Numbered from the stretch's first letter, positions 10,709-19,148 are shown. The stretch: DNA of 64,000 bases from Oceanicoccus sagamiensis (GCF_002117105.1 NZ_CP019343.1:4278001-4342000); one strand, 5' to 3'. Notes: generated by a model not told the origin, from the sequence alone. Numbers and translations are program-made.

Positions 10709-11611
10709 TTAATTATTGGCCACACCATGGGGGACATGCCCGGTAGCAACATGCTGACCGGCTGAGTCGCAATGCAGCTTTTGGTCATCAAAGAAGACAT
10801 CAGCCCCATACGCTTTAAGGAACTCACCCTTCTCCAGCCCCCCTAAAAACAAGGACTCATCGATACGGATATTCCAGGCGCGCAGGGTTCTGATAACACG
10901 CTCATGGGCCGGGGCCGAGCGCGCCGTTACCAGTGCGGTTCGAATAGGCGACTCAGTGGGTCCGAATTCAGTTTGTAAACCATGCAGAGCTGATAGAAAG
11001 GCCTTAAAAGGCCCACCGGTCATAGGCTGCTTAGCGGAAGATTTTTCATTTTCAGTAAACGCTTCGAGGCCTCTGGATTTATAAATCTGCTCGGACTCAT
11101 CAGAGAACAATACCGCATCACCATCAAAGGCAAATTTTAACGGTGAACCATCATCACCCTGTGGCGATGATGAGGACATTAAGGTGGCAGCGGCCACCCC
11201 GTTTTCCAACGCAGAGCGAACATCCTCAGCATCGGTGGATAAAAACAAATGACAGCCAAAGGCCGATACATAACGGTAAGGGCTCTCACCACCACTAAAG
11301 GCAGCACGGGTAATTTTTAAGCCGTAATGCTCAATAGAGTTAAATACCCGAAGGCCGGTATCTGCGCTATTGCGCGACAGCAATAACACCTCTACTCGCG
11401 GCTCCCCTTCCAGACGGTCATTAATGCGCAGTAACTTTTGCACCATGGGGAAGGCTTCACCGGGTTTAAGCACCTCATCTTCGCGGTCAATTTGGTACTG
11501 GGCATAGGCGGCCAGTCCCTCATCCTGATAAACCTGGTGACTATCATCCAGGTTAAATAAGGCGCGAGAAGAGATGGCAATAACCAGTTTGTTTCCAAAA
11601 CCTGAGGGCAT
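10709..11611 (-). CDS. 5'-nucleotidase family protein (PF06189 type)
   Basis: A cytosolic nucleotidase-like protein of 300 residues. The sequence KLVIAISSRALFNLDDSH near the N-terminus, FDGDAVLFSDESE in the middle and the late ALVTARSAPAHERVIRTLR and FFDDQ segments are the HAD-like motifs of this family, which hydrolyses nucleoside monophosphates. I start at the ATG at 11611 (MPSGFGNKLV) because the 17 residues before it are unlike the family and have no ribosome binding site. It lies 71 bp downstream of the damaged ion channel gene. The natural substrate is not known from sequence. Confidence 0.83.
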   Translation of the reverse strand: MPSGFGNKLVIAISSRALFNLDDSHQVYQDEGLAAYAQYQIDREDEVLKPGEAFPMVQKLLRINDRLEGEPRVEVLLLSRNSADTGLRVFNSIEHYGLKITRAAFSGGESPYRYVSAFGCHLFLSTDAEDVRSALENGVAAATLMSSSSPQGDDGSPLKFAFDGDAVLFSDESEQIYKSRGLEAFTENEKSSAKQPMTGGPFKAFLSALHGLQTEFGPTESPIRTALVTARSAPAHERVIRTLRAWNIRIDESLFLGGLEKGEFLKAYGADVFFDDQKLHCDSAGQHVATGHVPHGVANN

Positions 11612-11682
11612 AGAGAATCCAATCGGTGTAAAGTCAAAGGCCACTATACAAAATGCGGCCAATAAAACAAACTACAGAGCGT

Positions 11683-12476
11683 TTATTTTTTTTGTTCTGT
11701 CAGCAGCGTTTTCAGCTCAATAATTTGATCCTGCAAATCCTGCATGGTCGGTTCCGGGTGGGTTTCCTGCTTAATACGCTGATGTTCTTCTTCAACCACA
11801 CTGACCACAATGCCAATCACCATATTTAAAAATGCAAACGCTGTCAGAAAAATAAAACTCATAAAATATGACCAGCTTAAGGGGTAGACGACCATCGTCT
11901 CATACATCACATCGGTCCAATCCTCAAAGGTCATCACCCTGAATAGCGTTAGCATGGAGATACTGATATCACCCCACAATACCGGGTTGATCTCGGCAAA
12001 CATAATGGCGCCAAAGGCACCGTAGATATAAAAGATAATAAACATTAGCAGCACCACATAGCCCAGCTGCGGCAAAGCGGTTAGCAGTGAGTTTAGTAGC
12101 ATGCGCAATTCAGGGATTACTGAGACCATCCGCAGTACACGGAAAATTCTTACCAGCCGCCCTACCAGGGCCATCTCACTGTTTTCTATAGGGACCAGAC
12201 TGATAATAACGATTAAGGTATCAAAAATATTCCAGCCGCTGCGCCAGAAGTGGCTTTTCTTTTCTTCGGCTAAAAACCTTACGCTAATTTCCAGTAGGAA
12301 AAACAGGGTAATGGCCATATCCAGCCAGGAAATAATCGTTAAGGCGGTGGGGAAATATCGTAAGTTTTTGCACCGATAACCAGTGCAGAAAATATAATCA
12401 CCGAGACAACAAATATTTCAAAGGCTTTATTGCTACGAACTTTTAGAAAGGTGTTTTGGAATGATACAGATGACAT
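11683..12476 (-). pseudogene. voltage-gated-type ion channel, apparent single-base frameshift
   Basis: Two reading frames together encode a complete bacterial ion-transport protein of about 263 residues. The first part (12476 to about 12353) covers the N-terminus and S1 (FEIFVVSVIIFSALVIGAKTYDIS). The second (to 11683) covers S2-S6, including the arginine-bearing S4 LVGRLVRIFRVLRMV, pore loop RVMTFEDWTDVMYE, S6 FIFLTAFAFLNMVIGIVV and a C-terminal coiled coil. The frames meet at a run of four G on the + strand (12349-12352); one extra base there restores one continuous frame reading ...YDISPTALTIISWLD. It is either a recent mutation or a sequencing error in a homopolymer. The pore sequence (TFEDW against TLESW in NaChBac) suggests a cation channel, ion unknown. 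Confidence 0.75.
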
Positions 12477-12501
12477 AGGATAGTAACTACTCGGTGAAAG
12501 T

Positions 12502-12529
12502 GGGTGGATAAAAGGAGATTTATCCACCC
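12502..12529 (-). terminator. hairpin downstream of the AGCS symporter
   Basis: Perfect 11-bp arms GGGTGGATAAA / TTTATCCACCC around a 6-base loop, starting a few bases after the symporter stop codon. There is no strong U tract. The arm sequence resembles the GGGTGGAT palindromic repeat family seen elsewhere in the window, so this may be a repeat unit acting as a transcript end. Confidence 0.6.
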
Positions 12530-12535
12530 GACAGA

Positions 12536-13882
12536 TTATTGAGCGCGGGCCTCTTTGGTCAGTTTAAAAATAACCGGGCTTAGTAATAACAAAGCGATCA
12601 GGTTAGGAACGGCCATCAAAGCGTTCAAGGTATCGGCCAGTAGCCAGATAAAATTAAGCTGTGCCATGGCCCCTAAAGGAATAGCTGCGACCCATAACAC
12701 CCGGAAAGGCACTAATGCTCTGGTACCAAACAGGTAAACAGCGCAACGCTCGCCATAATAGCTCCAACCAAGAATGGTGGTAAAGGCAAAAAAGCATAAG
12801 CCTATTGATACCAGCACATCCCCTTTGGGAATCACTGAAGAAAAGGCTGCTGCGGTAAGCGACGCCCCACCCTCCCCCGTGGTCCACAGACCAGTGATCA
12901 CGATGGCAAGGCCGGTGATACTACAAACAATTAAGGTATCAATAAAGGTACCCAGCATAGCGATGGTGCCTTGCTTAACGGGGTTATCGGTTTGTGCGGC
13001 GGCATGAGCAATAGGCGCACTTCCCAAACCGGCCTCATTGGAAAATACACCACGGGCTACACCAAATTGAATAGCCAGCATAATACCCGCACCCGCAAAA
13101 CCACCTTGGGCGGCGGTACCGGTAAAGGCACTTTCAACAATCAAGGCAATCGCAGCAGGAATATCGGCAATATTTAAGGCTAGAATAATAATACCCAGAA
13201 TAATATAACTGATCGCCATAATCGGTACTAAAAAGCCAGCGACTGAGGCAATACGTTTTACCCCCCCTAATAACACCAGACCAACCAAGACAACCATCAC
13301 GATACTAGTAATAGTAGGCGATATGGAAAAGGTACTCTCCATCACATCGGCCACCGAATTGGCCTGTACCGTATTACCCATACCAAAACCGGCAATCGCT
13401 GCAAAAAAAGCAAAGGCGACAGCCAGCCATTTCCATTTTTCACCCAGACCATTTTTGATGTAGTACATCGGGCCACCGCAGTAATTACCCTCTTGATCCA
13501 CTTCGCGGTAATGAACGGCACACACGGCTTCCGCATATTTGGTGGCCATACCCACCAGGGCGGTACACCACATCCAGAACAAGGCGCCGGGGCCACCGAT
13601 GGTGATGGCCGTGGCAACTCCGGCAATATTACCGGTACCAATAGTGGCCGACAGTGACGTCATTAAGGCATTAAAGGGAGTAATCTGGCCGCGGTCTTGA
13701 TCGTGACTATCTTCCGGGTGACGACCGCGAAACAATAGGCGGAAGGCATTGGCTATATTACGCAACGGATAAAGCTTAAGGCCAACCATCAGGTAAAAAC
13801 CGGTGCCGAGAATCAGAATTAACATTAACGGGCCCCAAACAATACCGTTTAGGGTTTGTACTGTGCTGGTTAAAAATTCCAT
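12536..13882 (-). CDS. sodium:alanine/glycine symporter, AGCS family
   Basis: An inner-membrane Na+-coupled amino-acid importer. The 448 residues show about ten to eleven hydrophobic helices and the AGCS signatures: SLSATIGTGNIAGVATAITIGGPGALFWMW, GGPMYYIKNGLG, GVARGVFSNEAGLGSAPIAHAAA and the LGWSYYGERCAVYLFG segment. It begins 15 bp after the stop of a D-cysteine desulfhydrase-type gene and is probably cotranscribed with it, which suggests that the imported substrate may be a neutral D- or L-amino acid consumed by that enzyme. A hairpin at 12502-12529 closes the unit. Family assignment is firm; substrate is inference. Confidence 0.92.
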   Translation of the reverse strand: MEFLTSTVQTLNGIVWGPLMLILILGTGFYLMVGLKLYPLRNIANAFRLLFRGRHPEDSHDQDRGQITPFNALMTSLSATIGTGNIAGVATAITIGGPGALFWMWCTALVGMATKYAEAVCAVHYREVDQEGNYCGGPMYYIKNGLGEKWKWLAVAFAFFAAIAGFGMGNTVQANSVADVMESTFSISPTITSIVMVVLVGLVLLGGVKRIASVAGFLVPIMAISYIILGIIILALNIADIPAAIALIVESAFTGTAAQGGFAGAGIMLAIQFGVARGVFSNEAGLGSAPIAHAAAQTDNPVKQGTIAMLGTFIDTLIVCSITGLAIVITGLWTTGEGGASLTAAAFSSVIPKGDVLVSIGLCFFAFTTILGWSYYGERCAVYLFGTRALVPFRVLWVAAIPLGAMAQLNFIWLLADTLNALMAVPNLIALLLLSPVIFKLTKEARAQ

Positions 13883-13897
13883 AGTGGCTCTCTGTTT

Positions 13898-14911
13898 TTA
13901 TTGTTGGTTAAATTTAAGCTGCCCGCGCTGCGGGAATAAACCAAAAATACCGCCAGTATGAATAAAGACAATATCCTCGCTATCATCAAATAAACCCAGC
14001 TTAATTTGGTCAAGCATACCGTAAAAGGCTTTGCCAGTATAAACCGGATCAAGGATTAAGCCTTCGAGTGTGGCTACATGTTTAATCATTTCAAAGACCT
14101 CTTCCGAAGCCTGAGCGTAACCGGCCCCCACATAGCCATCAATAACATTGATCGCCAACTCTTCCGAGTTAAACGCCGTGTCGATATGGGCGGGATACCA
14201 CTGCTGCCATTGACGAATATCCTCTGCAACTTTATCCAGGAAATATTGCTCATCATCACAGACATTAATCCCCCAAACCGTAGCACCCAACTGATAGAGC
14301 GCATTGCCTACGGTCAGGCCTCCCTGAGTGCCACCGGAACCGGTTGCCGAGATAATATGTCTGGGCTGAATCTGCTCACGGGCAAAGTCGGCTTTAAGCT
14401 CTTCACAGGCTGCGATATAGCCCCACAAACCAATCCCATCACTGGCACCTACGGGAATCACCATGGCCTTACTGCCCAAGCTGGCATAGTGATCAAGCCA
14501 GTGCTGGTAAATCTTATCTCCCCGTTGCTGGAATTCTGCATTGCTGTAAAAACTGATATCAGCTCCCACCAAACGGTCCAGTAATAAATTGCCATCGATC
14601 TCACTATGTTCACTGCCACGCAGTACCAAATGACAACGCAACCCCAGCTGGGCACAGAGCAAGGCGGTGGTTCGGCAGTGATTGGATTGCACACCGCCAC
14701 AGGTGATCACGGTATCACAGCCATCTTCCAGAGCCTTGGCCAGACTAAATTCCAGCTTGCGGATTTTATTGCCACTGACCCCACTGCCCGTCATATCATC
14801 GCGCTTAACCCAAATACGAGGGCCGCCAATCTCTGCGGACAAGCGTGATAAAGGGAGTAAGGGCGTTGGCGTCTGTGCCAGTTTTAAACGGGGTGGATAT
14901 GTCAATGTCAT
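13898..14911 (-). CDS. D-cysteine desulfhydrase / ACC deaminase family PLP enzyme
   Basis: A pyridoxal-phosphate enzyme of the tryptophan synthase beta-like fold that breaks down D-cysteine (to pyruvate, sulfide and ammonia) or a related substrate. The 337 residues show WVKRDDMTGSGVSGNKIRKLEF, where the first Lys after SGN is the PLP lysine, then CGGVQSNHCRTTAL and SATGSGGTQGGLTVG. The start ATG at 14911 has AGGA eight bases upstream. It is followed at 15 bp by an AGCS amino-acid symporter. True ACC deaminases have a similar overall sequence, so substrate needs testing; D-cysteine desulfhydrase is more common in Gammaproteobacteria. Confidence 0.85.
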   Translation of the reverse strand: MTLTYPPRLKLAQTPTPLLPLSRLSAEIGGPRIWVKRDDMTGSGVSGNKIRKLEFSLAKALEDGCDTVITCGGVQSNHCRTTALLCAQLGLRCHLVLRGSEHSEIDGNLLLDRLVGADISFYSNAEFQQRGDKIYQHWLDHYASLGSKAMVIPVGASDGIGLWGYIAACEELKADFAREQIQPRHIISATGSGGTQGGLTVGNALYQLGATVWGINVCDDEQYFLDKVAEDIRQWQQWYPAHIDTAFNSEELAINVIDGYVGAGYAQASEEVFEMIKHVATLEGLILDPVYTGKAFYGMLDQIKLGLFDDSEDIVFIHTGGIFGLFPQRGQLKFNQQ

Positions 14912-14971
14912 CAAGCAATCCTATCGGATATATGAACGATAACAGCAGTCTAGCGGAAGATGGGAGTGATT

Positions 14972-15003
14972 CAATACCGGCTCCCCTGAGGTTGCCGGTA
15001 TTG
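14972..15003 (-). terminator. hairpin after yajC
   Basis: Perfect 10-bp arms CAATACCGGC / GCCGGTATTG with a 12-base loop, located directly after the yajC stop codon. No U tract follows, so termination efficiency is uncertain; it may instead stabilise the yajC transcript. Confidence 0.5.
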
Positions 15004-15011
15004 GCTAGCCT

Positions 15012-15341
15012 TTAGATAGACTTTAAAGTGCCCTTGGGCAACACGGCATGGATAGAAGCCTTTTGGAATTTTAGCTCAACATTGTCAGCGACTTGCAGAG
15101 TAAGGTAGTTATCATCGAGCTTATTGATCTTGCCGAGGATACCACTGGTAGTAATCACTTCATCACCTTTGGCCAGATTGGTGACTAACTCCTGATGTTC
15201 TTTCTGGCGCTTACGCTGTGGACGGATAGCGATAAAGTAGAACATAACAAACAGGCCGACCATCAACACCAGCTGCATAATGCCTGCTTCCTGCGGGGCT
15301 TGTCCGGCGGCTTGGGCGTGGGCTGAAGAGATAAAATTCAT
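15012..15341 (-). CDS. yajC: Sec translocon accessory subunit YajC
   Basis: A small inner-membrane protein that associates with SecDF-YidC. The 109 residues fit YajC: a short N-terminal lead ending in AHAQA, one membrane helix IMQLVLMVGLFVMFYFIAIRPQRKRQKEHQ with the characteristic IRPQRKR border, then the cytosolic domain LAKGDEVITTSGILGKINKL. The context is odd. In most Gammaproteobacteria yajC sits between tgt and secD, but here xth is upstream and a D-cysteine desulfhydrase gene downstream. It may be a relocated or second copy. Confidence 0.92.
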   Translation of the reverse strand: MNFISSAHAQAAGQAPQEAGIMQLVLMVGLFVMFYFIAIRPQRKRQKEHQELVTNLAKGDEVITTSGILGKINKLDDNYLTLQVADNVELKFQKASIHAVLPKGTLKSI

Positions 15342-15425
15342 GAGATAACCTTCTATATAATTGCTGACTAAAAACGCCGCGTACTTTAACTGGATTGGCT
15401 GCCAGTGGCAACCGGCCCATTAGCT

Positions 15426-15447
15426 AGGGTGGATTGTAATCCACCCT
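15426..15447. repeat. single palindromic repeat unit
   Basis: AGGGTGGATT-GT-AATCCACCCT, a 22-bp palindrome just past the xth stop codon. It is one half of the composite element found five times further right. It could also fold as a weak terminator for xth. Confidence 0.85.
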
Positions 15448-15452
15448 GCAGG

Positions 15453-16226
15453 TTAGTAGGCGATATCGTATTCCATAATAAACGGAGCATGATCAGAGAA
15501 ACGCTCATCTTTATAAATCGATGCGGACTGAATACTCTCCACCAGCCCCGGTGTCACCACATGGTAATCCAAACGCCACCCGGTATTATTGGCCCAAGCC
15601 TGACCTCGGTTTGACCACCAGGTATATTGATCTTCCTCCTGGTTTATCTCACGGAAGGCATCCACATAGCCCACATCGTCAAATAGCGACGTTAGCCATT
15701 CCCTCTCATGGGGCAAGAAACCAGAGTTTTTACGATTGCCGCGCCAGTTCTTCAGGTCGATTTCTTTATGGCAAATATTCCAGTCGGCACAAAAGATAAA
15801 CTCCCTGCGCTTGCGACGCATGGCTTTAAAGTGCTCCATAATATGCTCCATAAACACTTCTTTACGGGCCTGGGCTTCATCACCACTGGAACCTGAAGGT
15901 AAATAGATAGAGGCCACGCTAACACCGTCAAAATCCGCCTGAATATAGCGCCCCTGCGTATCCGCCACGTCCAAGCCCAATCCACGAGTGACCTTTTTGG
16001 GTTTTTGCTTACAGTAGAGAGCGGTACCGCTATAGCCTTTCTTTTCCGCATCAAAGTAATAACAGTGGTAACCCTCGGGGTGAAACATCGGGTCCGTTAG
16101 CTGGTCAATTTGAGCTTTGGTTTCCTGAATACAGACGACATCAGCCTCTTGCTTTTTGAGCCAATCAAAAAATCCTTTGCGAGCTGCAGCTCTAATACCA
16201 TTGGTATTAACAGTGATTACTTTCAT
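15453..16226 (-). CDS. xth: exodeoxyribonuclease III family (Crc-like sequence)
   Basis: An AP endonuclease / 3'-exonuclease of the EEP fold acting in base-excision repair. The 257 residues keep the catalytic set: metal-binding Glu in CIQETKAQ, Asp and Asn in FCADWNICH, and the C-terminal Asp-His pair in RFSDHAPFIMEY. Overall it resembles Pseudomonas Crc (SGSSGDEAQ, RRKRREFI), but Crc itself has lost several of these residues, so I call this a real nuclease. The start at 16226 is the family start. The leader carries a tandem 16-bp duplication (16231-16262). Confidence 0.9.
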   Translation of the reverse strand: MKVITVNTNGIRAAARKGFFDWLKKQEADVVCIQETKAQIDQLTDPMFHPEGYHCYYFDAEKKGYSGTALYCKQKPKKVTRGLGLDVADTQGRYIQADFDGVSVASIYLPSGSSGDEAQARKEVFMEHIMEHFKAMRRKRREFIFCADWNICHKEIDLKNWRGNRKNSGFLPHEREWLTSLFDDVGYVDAFREINQEEDQYTWWSNRGQAWANNTGWRLDYHVVTPGLVESIQSASIYKDERFSDHAPFIMEYDIAY

Positions 16227-16230
16227 GATA

Positions 16231-16262
16231 TAGGGTCCAGAGAAAATAGGGTCCAGAGAAAA
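16231..16262. repeat. tandem 16-bp duplication in the xth leader
   Basis: TAGGGTCCAGAGAAAA occurs twice head to tail, followed by a partial third copy (GTCCAGG). Likely a slippage product a few bases upstream of the xth start codon. Confidence 0.85.
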
Positions 16263-16297
16263 GTCCAGGGATAAAATTCAGCGCGCATAGTACAGGC

Positions 16298-16702
16298 TTA
16301 TGACTCGCTTGGCACGGGCCGCTCTATCACCATAAAGGAAACACCGGCCTTGGCTACTAAGTCGCTATCACTAAAGACCTCAACATCGGCACGGATCAGG
16401 CGCCGCCCCTGATGAATAACCTCACCTTTTGCCGTGAGCAAGCCCGCAGCGGTTGATTTCAGGCAGGTCAGGTTAAAATCAGTGGTAACGGCCATTTTAT
16501 CGCGGGCCATCACGCTAAAGACGGCGGCACCCGCAGCACCATCGGCCAGAGTGGCTATTAAACCGCCATGGGCCATACCGCCACTATTTAATAATTCAGG
16601 TAGCAGAGTGACTGCCACCTCGGCCTTACCACCCTGCATCGACACAATATCAATACCAAGGTGCACCATAAAAGGGCTTATTAGCTGCCTTTCATCTGCC
16701 AT
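16298..16702 (-). CDS. PaaI-family hotdog thioesterase
   Basis: A predicted acyl-CoA thioesterase of 134 residues with the hotdog fold. The diagnostic segment is NSGGMAHGGLIATLADGAAGAAVFSV, containing the HGG and the Asp of the helix that form the active site, followed by TTDFNLTCLKSTAAGLLTAKGEVIHQGRR. It is divergent from a MarR regulator across a 223-bp region with a phased operator, so the regulator may control it. The substrate (aromatic or aliphatic acyl-CoA) cannot be read from the sequence. Confidence 0.87.
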   Translation of the reverse strand: MADERQLISPFMVHLGIDIVSMQGGKAEVAVTLLPELLNSGGMAHGGLIATLADGAAGAAVFSVMARDKMAVTTDFNLTCLKSTAAGLLTAKGEVIHQGRRLIRADVEVFSDSDLVAKAGVSFMVIERPVPSES

Positions 16703-16841
16703 ATTTATAATCCCCTTTTACCTTATTTATCACTAGCTTAGATTAATGCCTTGCATATCAATGGTTTAGTAATACGCACTTGATTAAAAAATAACTTCCT
16801 TAGGTGTGGACATTAGATTAATCCGTCTATAAGGTGTAGCC

Positions 16842-16873
16842 GTATACGTAGAAATACGTATAAGTACGTATAC
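16842..16873. promoter_or_regulatory. three TACGTA boxes in 10-bp phase, probable MarR operator
   Basis: TACGTA occurs at 16845, 16855 and 16865, exactly 10 bp apart. The outer copies lie in GTATACGTA / TACGTATAC, so the whole block is also a long inverted repeat. It sits about 50 bp before the marR start codon, between marR and the divergent thioesterase gene, the usual place for an autoregulatory operator. Binding by this MarR is inference. Confidence 0.7.
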
Positions 16874-16925
16874 TGACATAACAGAATTTATTTAGCCTGT
16901 TAACCAACAACCAGAGTAGTGCATT

Positions 16926-17438
16926 ATGAATTCAATCCCTAAAATAGATGCCGCCTTAAAGCTCTCTAATAACCTCAGCCGACTGCTAGTGGATTTAGCT
17001 AAAGACTTTGAGCATCGGTCACTGAAAAAATGTCATGAGCGTGGTCACACCAAGATTCGCCGCTCCCATTCCTCACTGTTTTCCAACTTGGGTTTTGAAG
17101 CCGTCCGGCTGACCGAACTGGCAGACAGAGCCGGTATTACCCAGCAAGCTATGGGTAAACTGGTGAAAGAAATGGAACGGGTTGGCTATGTAAAACGCCA
17201 TGTCGATGAAAGCGATAAACGCGCCAAAATTATTGAATTGACTGAACTGGGGGTCACCCTGGTAAACGACAGTATGGAAATTGTTGATGAAGTCATCGCT
17301 GAATATACTTCCGCGATGGGTCATGAAGGTATTTTGGATCTGGAAGGTGTGTTGCGTAAATCGGTCACCTCACTGGGTATCAGTAATCTGCCTGACAACT
17401 GGCAAGGCCTCAAAGACCAGCAGATCAACGTCGCTTAG
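16926..17438 (+). CDS. MarR-family transcriptional regulator
   Basis: A winged-helix regulator of 170 residues. The DNA-binding domain is clear: TKIRRSHSSLFSNLGFEAVRLTELADRAGITQQAMGKLVKEMERVGYVKRHVDESDKRAKIIELTELG, with the recognition helix at about residues 70-85 and the RxxDxSDKRAK wing. Helical ends would form the dimer interface. It is preceded by three helically phased TACGTA boxes and faces a thioesterase gene. It may repress itself and the thioesterase in response to a small aromatic or acyl ligand; the ligand is unknown. Its start at 16926 has a weak AGAG upstream. Confidence 0.88.
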   Translation: MNSIPKIDAALKLSNNLSRLLVDLAKDFEHRSLKKCHERGHTKIRRSHSSLFSNLGFEAVRLTELADRAGITQQAMGKLVKEMERVGYVKRHVDESDKRAKIIELTELGVTLVNDSMEIVDEVIAEYTSAMGHEGILDLEGVLRKSVTSLGISNLPDNWQGLKDQQINVA

Positions 17439-17467
17439 TTCACCATCACTAAGCCAGCTGTTTCACT

Positions 17468-18250
17468 TTAGCCATTAATGTTGGCCGGGAGCGGCCTTGG
17501 TGGCATAGGTCTGTCCTCATAAGGGGTCGCTGGGTCCAGAGAGTTTTGCTGGCCTTTAGGCGGTAATCGCCCAGCCCCCCAGCCTTGAGAATGGCTGTAG
17601 TAAAGCTTGATAATATGCTCTTCAGGCATCATTAGTGCTTTGGCTAAAGGATGCGTCATACAGCTATCACGCCAGCGCTTAACACGGGCATAAGCTTGCT
17701 CGTCCGGCAGTTCAAAGTGCCGGTAATAAGCCACTGCGGCATAACGAGAAAAGAACGGCAGATAGCTTAAGTCCGCCATGCCAAAGTCCCCCTCCCCGCT
17801 GCCAAAAGCCACATCGCCGTCCGGATTATGCTCAAGTAAAAATGCATTTAACCAGCGCCAATCTTTCAGGCAGGCTGCCATCAGAGACTCTGTTTTTTCC
17901 TGATCTTGATTCATCAGTAACGCAAAAAGATTGGCAATAAATGGCTTGCTGCAATAATCGATTAAGATCCTGCAAAAAGCTTTGTCGACAGGGTGTACTG
18001 GAAAGGCTGCCGGGCTTGGAAAAATATCTTCCAGATACTCATTAATAATGGCGGACTCGTAGATAGCTTTGCCCTGATGGATCAATACCGGGACTTTACC
18101 CAAAGGGTTTAGCGTTAAAAACCAGTCGGGCGCCGGATTAAAATCTTTGACGCTGGTGTACTGGTAGCTTACCCCTTTTAATTCAAGCAACAGACGGCTG
18201 CGTTCAACAAAGGGGCAATCAAAACCATATAACTGGATATCACTGGCCAT
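17468..18250 (-). CDS. glutathione S-transferase family protein
   Basis: A 260-residue cytosolic GST. The thioredoxin-like N-domain has FDCPFVERSRLLLELKG (Cys-Pro at the active-site position), LNPLGKVPVLIHQ with the conserved cis-Pro, and YESAIINEYLEDIF for glutathione gamma-glutamyl binding. The C-terminal helical domain runs from about 85 to 210, followed by a roughly 50-residue Pro-rich tail that is longer than usual. It is 15 bp upstream of the DUF4399 gene's stop, and the two may be cotranscribed in the order DUF4399-GST. The substrate is unknown. Confidence 0.85.
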   Translation of the reverse strand: MASDIQLYGFDCPFVERSRLLLELKGVSYQYTSVKDFNPAPDWFLTLNPLGKVPVLIHQGKAIYESAIINEYLEDIFPSPAAFPVHPVDKAFCRILIDYCSKPFIANLFALLMNQDQEKTESLMAACLKDWRWLNAFLLEHNPDGDVAFGSGEGDFGMADLSYLPFFSRYAAVAYYRHFELPDEQAYARVKRWRDSCMTHPLAKALMMPEEHIIKLYYSHSQGWGAGRLPPKGQQNSLDPATPYEDRPMPPRPLPANING

Positions 18251-18265
18251 AGTTTACTGGCTTAA

Positions 18266-18691
18266 TCACTTAACTGTGATGGTGATTTTTTCAGAGACGA
18301 CGGGTGGATTATGCGGAATATGGTTTTTATCACCGAGAATAATTTGCAAGGTATGTACGCCGCTACTTAACTCAACAGACGTTTCCGTCTGGCCACCACC
18401 AAAGTGAGTCACCTCACCTCCCATGGGTTTATCCATCGCCGGCAGCATTTTACCGTCTACTAATAAATGATGGTGACCGGTATTGGCTTTATCGGTGCCC
18501 GCCGGGGCTACACCCATCCCTTTTAAACCAAAGACGATATCTACAGGGCTGTTGACCACCGCACCGTCTACAGGAGAGACAATATAGACCTGCGCACCTT
18601 CCGGTGAACTTGAACGCGGCAATTCTGATGCTGACAATGCGCCAGCAAAAAAAACGCTCAACCATAAGGAACGGATTAATAGTATTTTCAT
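18266..18691 (-). CDS. DUF4399 periplasmic protein
   Basis: A small exported protein of 141 residues. It has a signal peptide (MKILLIRSLWLSVFFAGALS, then ASELP) followed by one Ig-like/rod-shape domain. The family segment is IVSPVDGAVVNSPVDIVFGLKGMGVAPAG, then TGHHHLLVDGK and GVHTLQIILGDKNH; the His-rich block and a conserved NH near the end could bind a metal. I begin at the ATG at 18691, preceded by GGGAG, not at the upstream TTG. DUF4399 is a domain of unknown function, and no activity can be inferred from this context. Confidence 0.8.
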   Translation of the reverse strand: MKILLIRSLWLSVFFAGALSASELPRSSSPEGAQVYIVSPVDGAVVNSPVDIVFGLKGMGVAPAGTDKANTGHHHLLVDGKMLPAMDKPMGGEVTHFGGGQTETSVELSSGVHTLQIILGDKNHIPHNPPVVSEKITITVK

Positions 18692-18728
18692 GGTAGTTTC
18701 TCCCAAATCATTGTTGTTGTTATAGCAA

Positions 18729-19148
18729 TTATTGCAGTGCAGCGGTTAATGTTTTGGCCAGCGATGCCAGCTCATCTGGATCACCCGCCTGCTTTGAATG
18801 GATACCGATATCCTTACCTTCAAACTGCGGAATCAAATGCATATGATAATGAAAAACGGTTTGCCCTGCGCAGGCTTTATTAAATTGGTAAACCCCTAAG
18901 CCATCAGGTTTAATCACTTGCTCCAGGGCTTTGCTTATCCGGACTGAATTGCTGGCCACTTGAGCCAGAGCCTCGGGTGAGGCTTCAAAAATATCACTGA
19001 AGTGTTCTTTGGTGATAATCAATAAATGCCCCGCCGTAGCGGGAAATATATCCAGGAAGGTATAGGTCAATGTATCTTCATGGATTTTATAAGCCGGTGC
19101 ATTACCTTTGACAATTTGGCAAAAAATACAATCGTCGAGTTGATGCAT
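18729..19148 (-). CDS. HIT-family nucleotide hydrolase
   Basis: A 139-residue histidine-triad protein, probably hydrolysing AMP-linked or adenylated small molecules. The N-terminus has a CIFCQIV Cys pair, and the active-site triad appears as HYHMHLIPQF. The segment YTFLDIFPATAGHLLIITKEH is the usual substrate-binding strand. The ATG at 19148 has GGGAGAG at ideal distance; an upstream frame start at 19175 is less likely. Its physiological substrate is unknown, as for most bacterial HIT proteins. Confidence 0.9.
   Translation of the reverse strand: MHQLDDCIFCQIVKGNAPAYKIHEDTLTYTFLDIFPATAGHLLIITKEHFSDIFEASPEALAQVASNSVRISKALEQVIKPDGLGVYQFNKACAGQTVFHYHMHLIPQFEGKDIGIHSKQAGDPDELASLAKTLTAALQ

Noticed and set aside
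15453-16226. Crc catabolite repression protein
   Set aside because: The sequence is Crc-like, but all EEP catalytic residues (Glu, Asp-Asn, Asp-His) are kept, which true Crc has lost.
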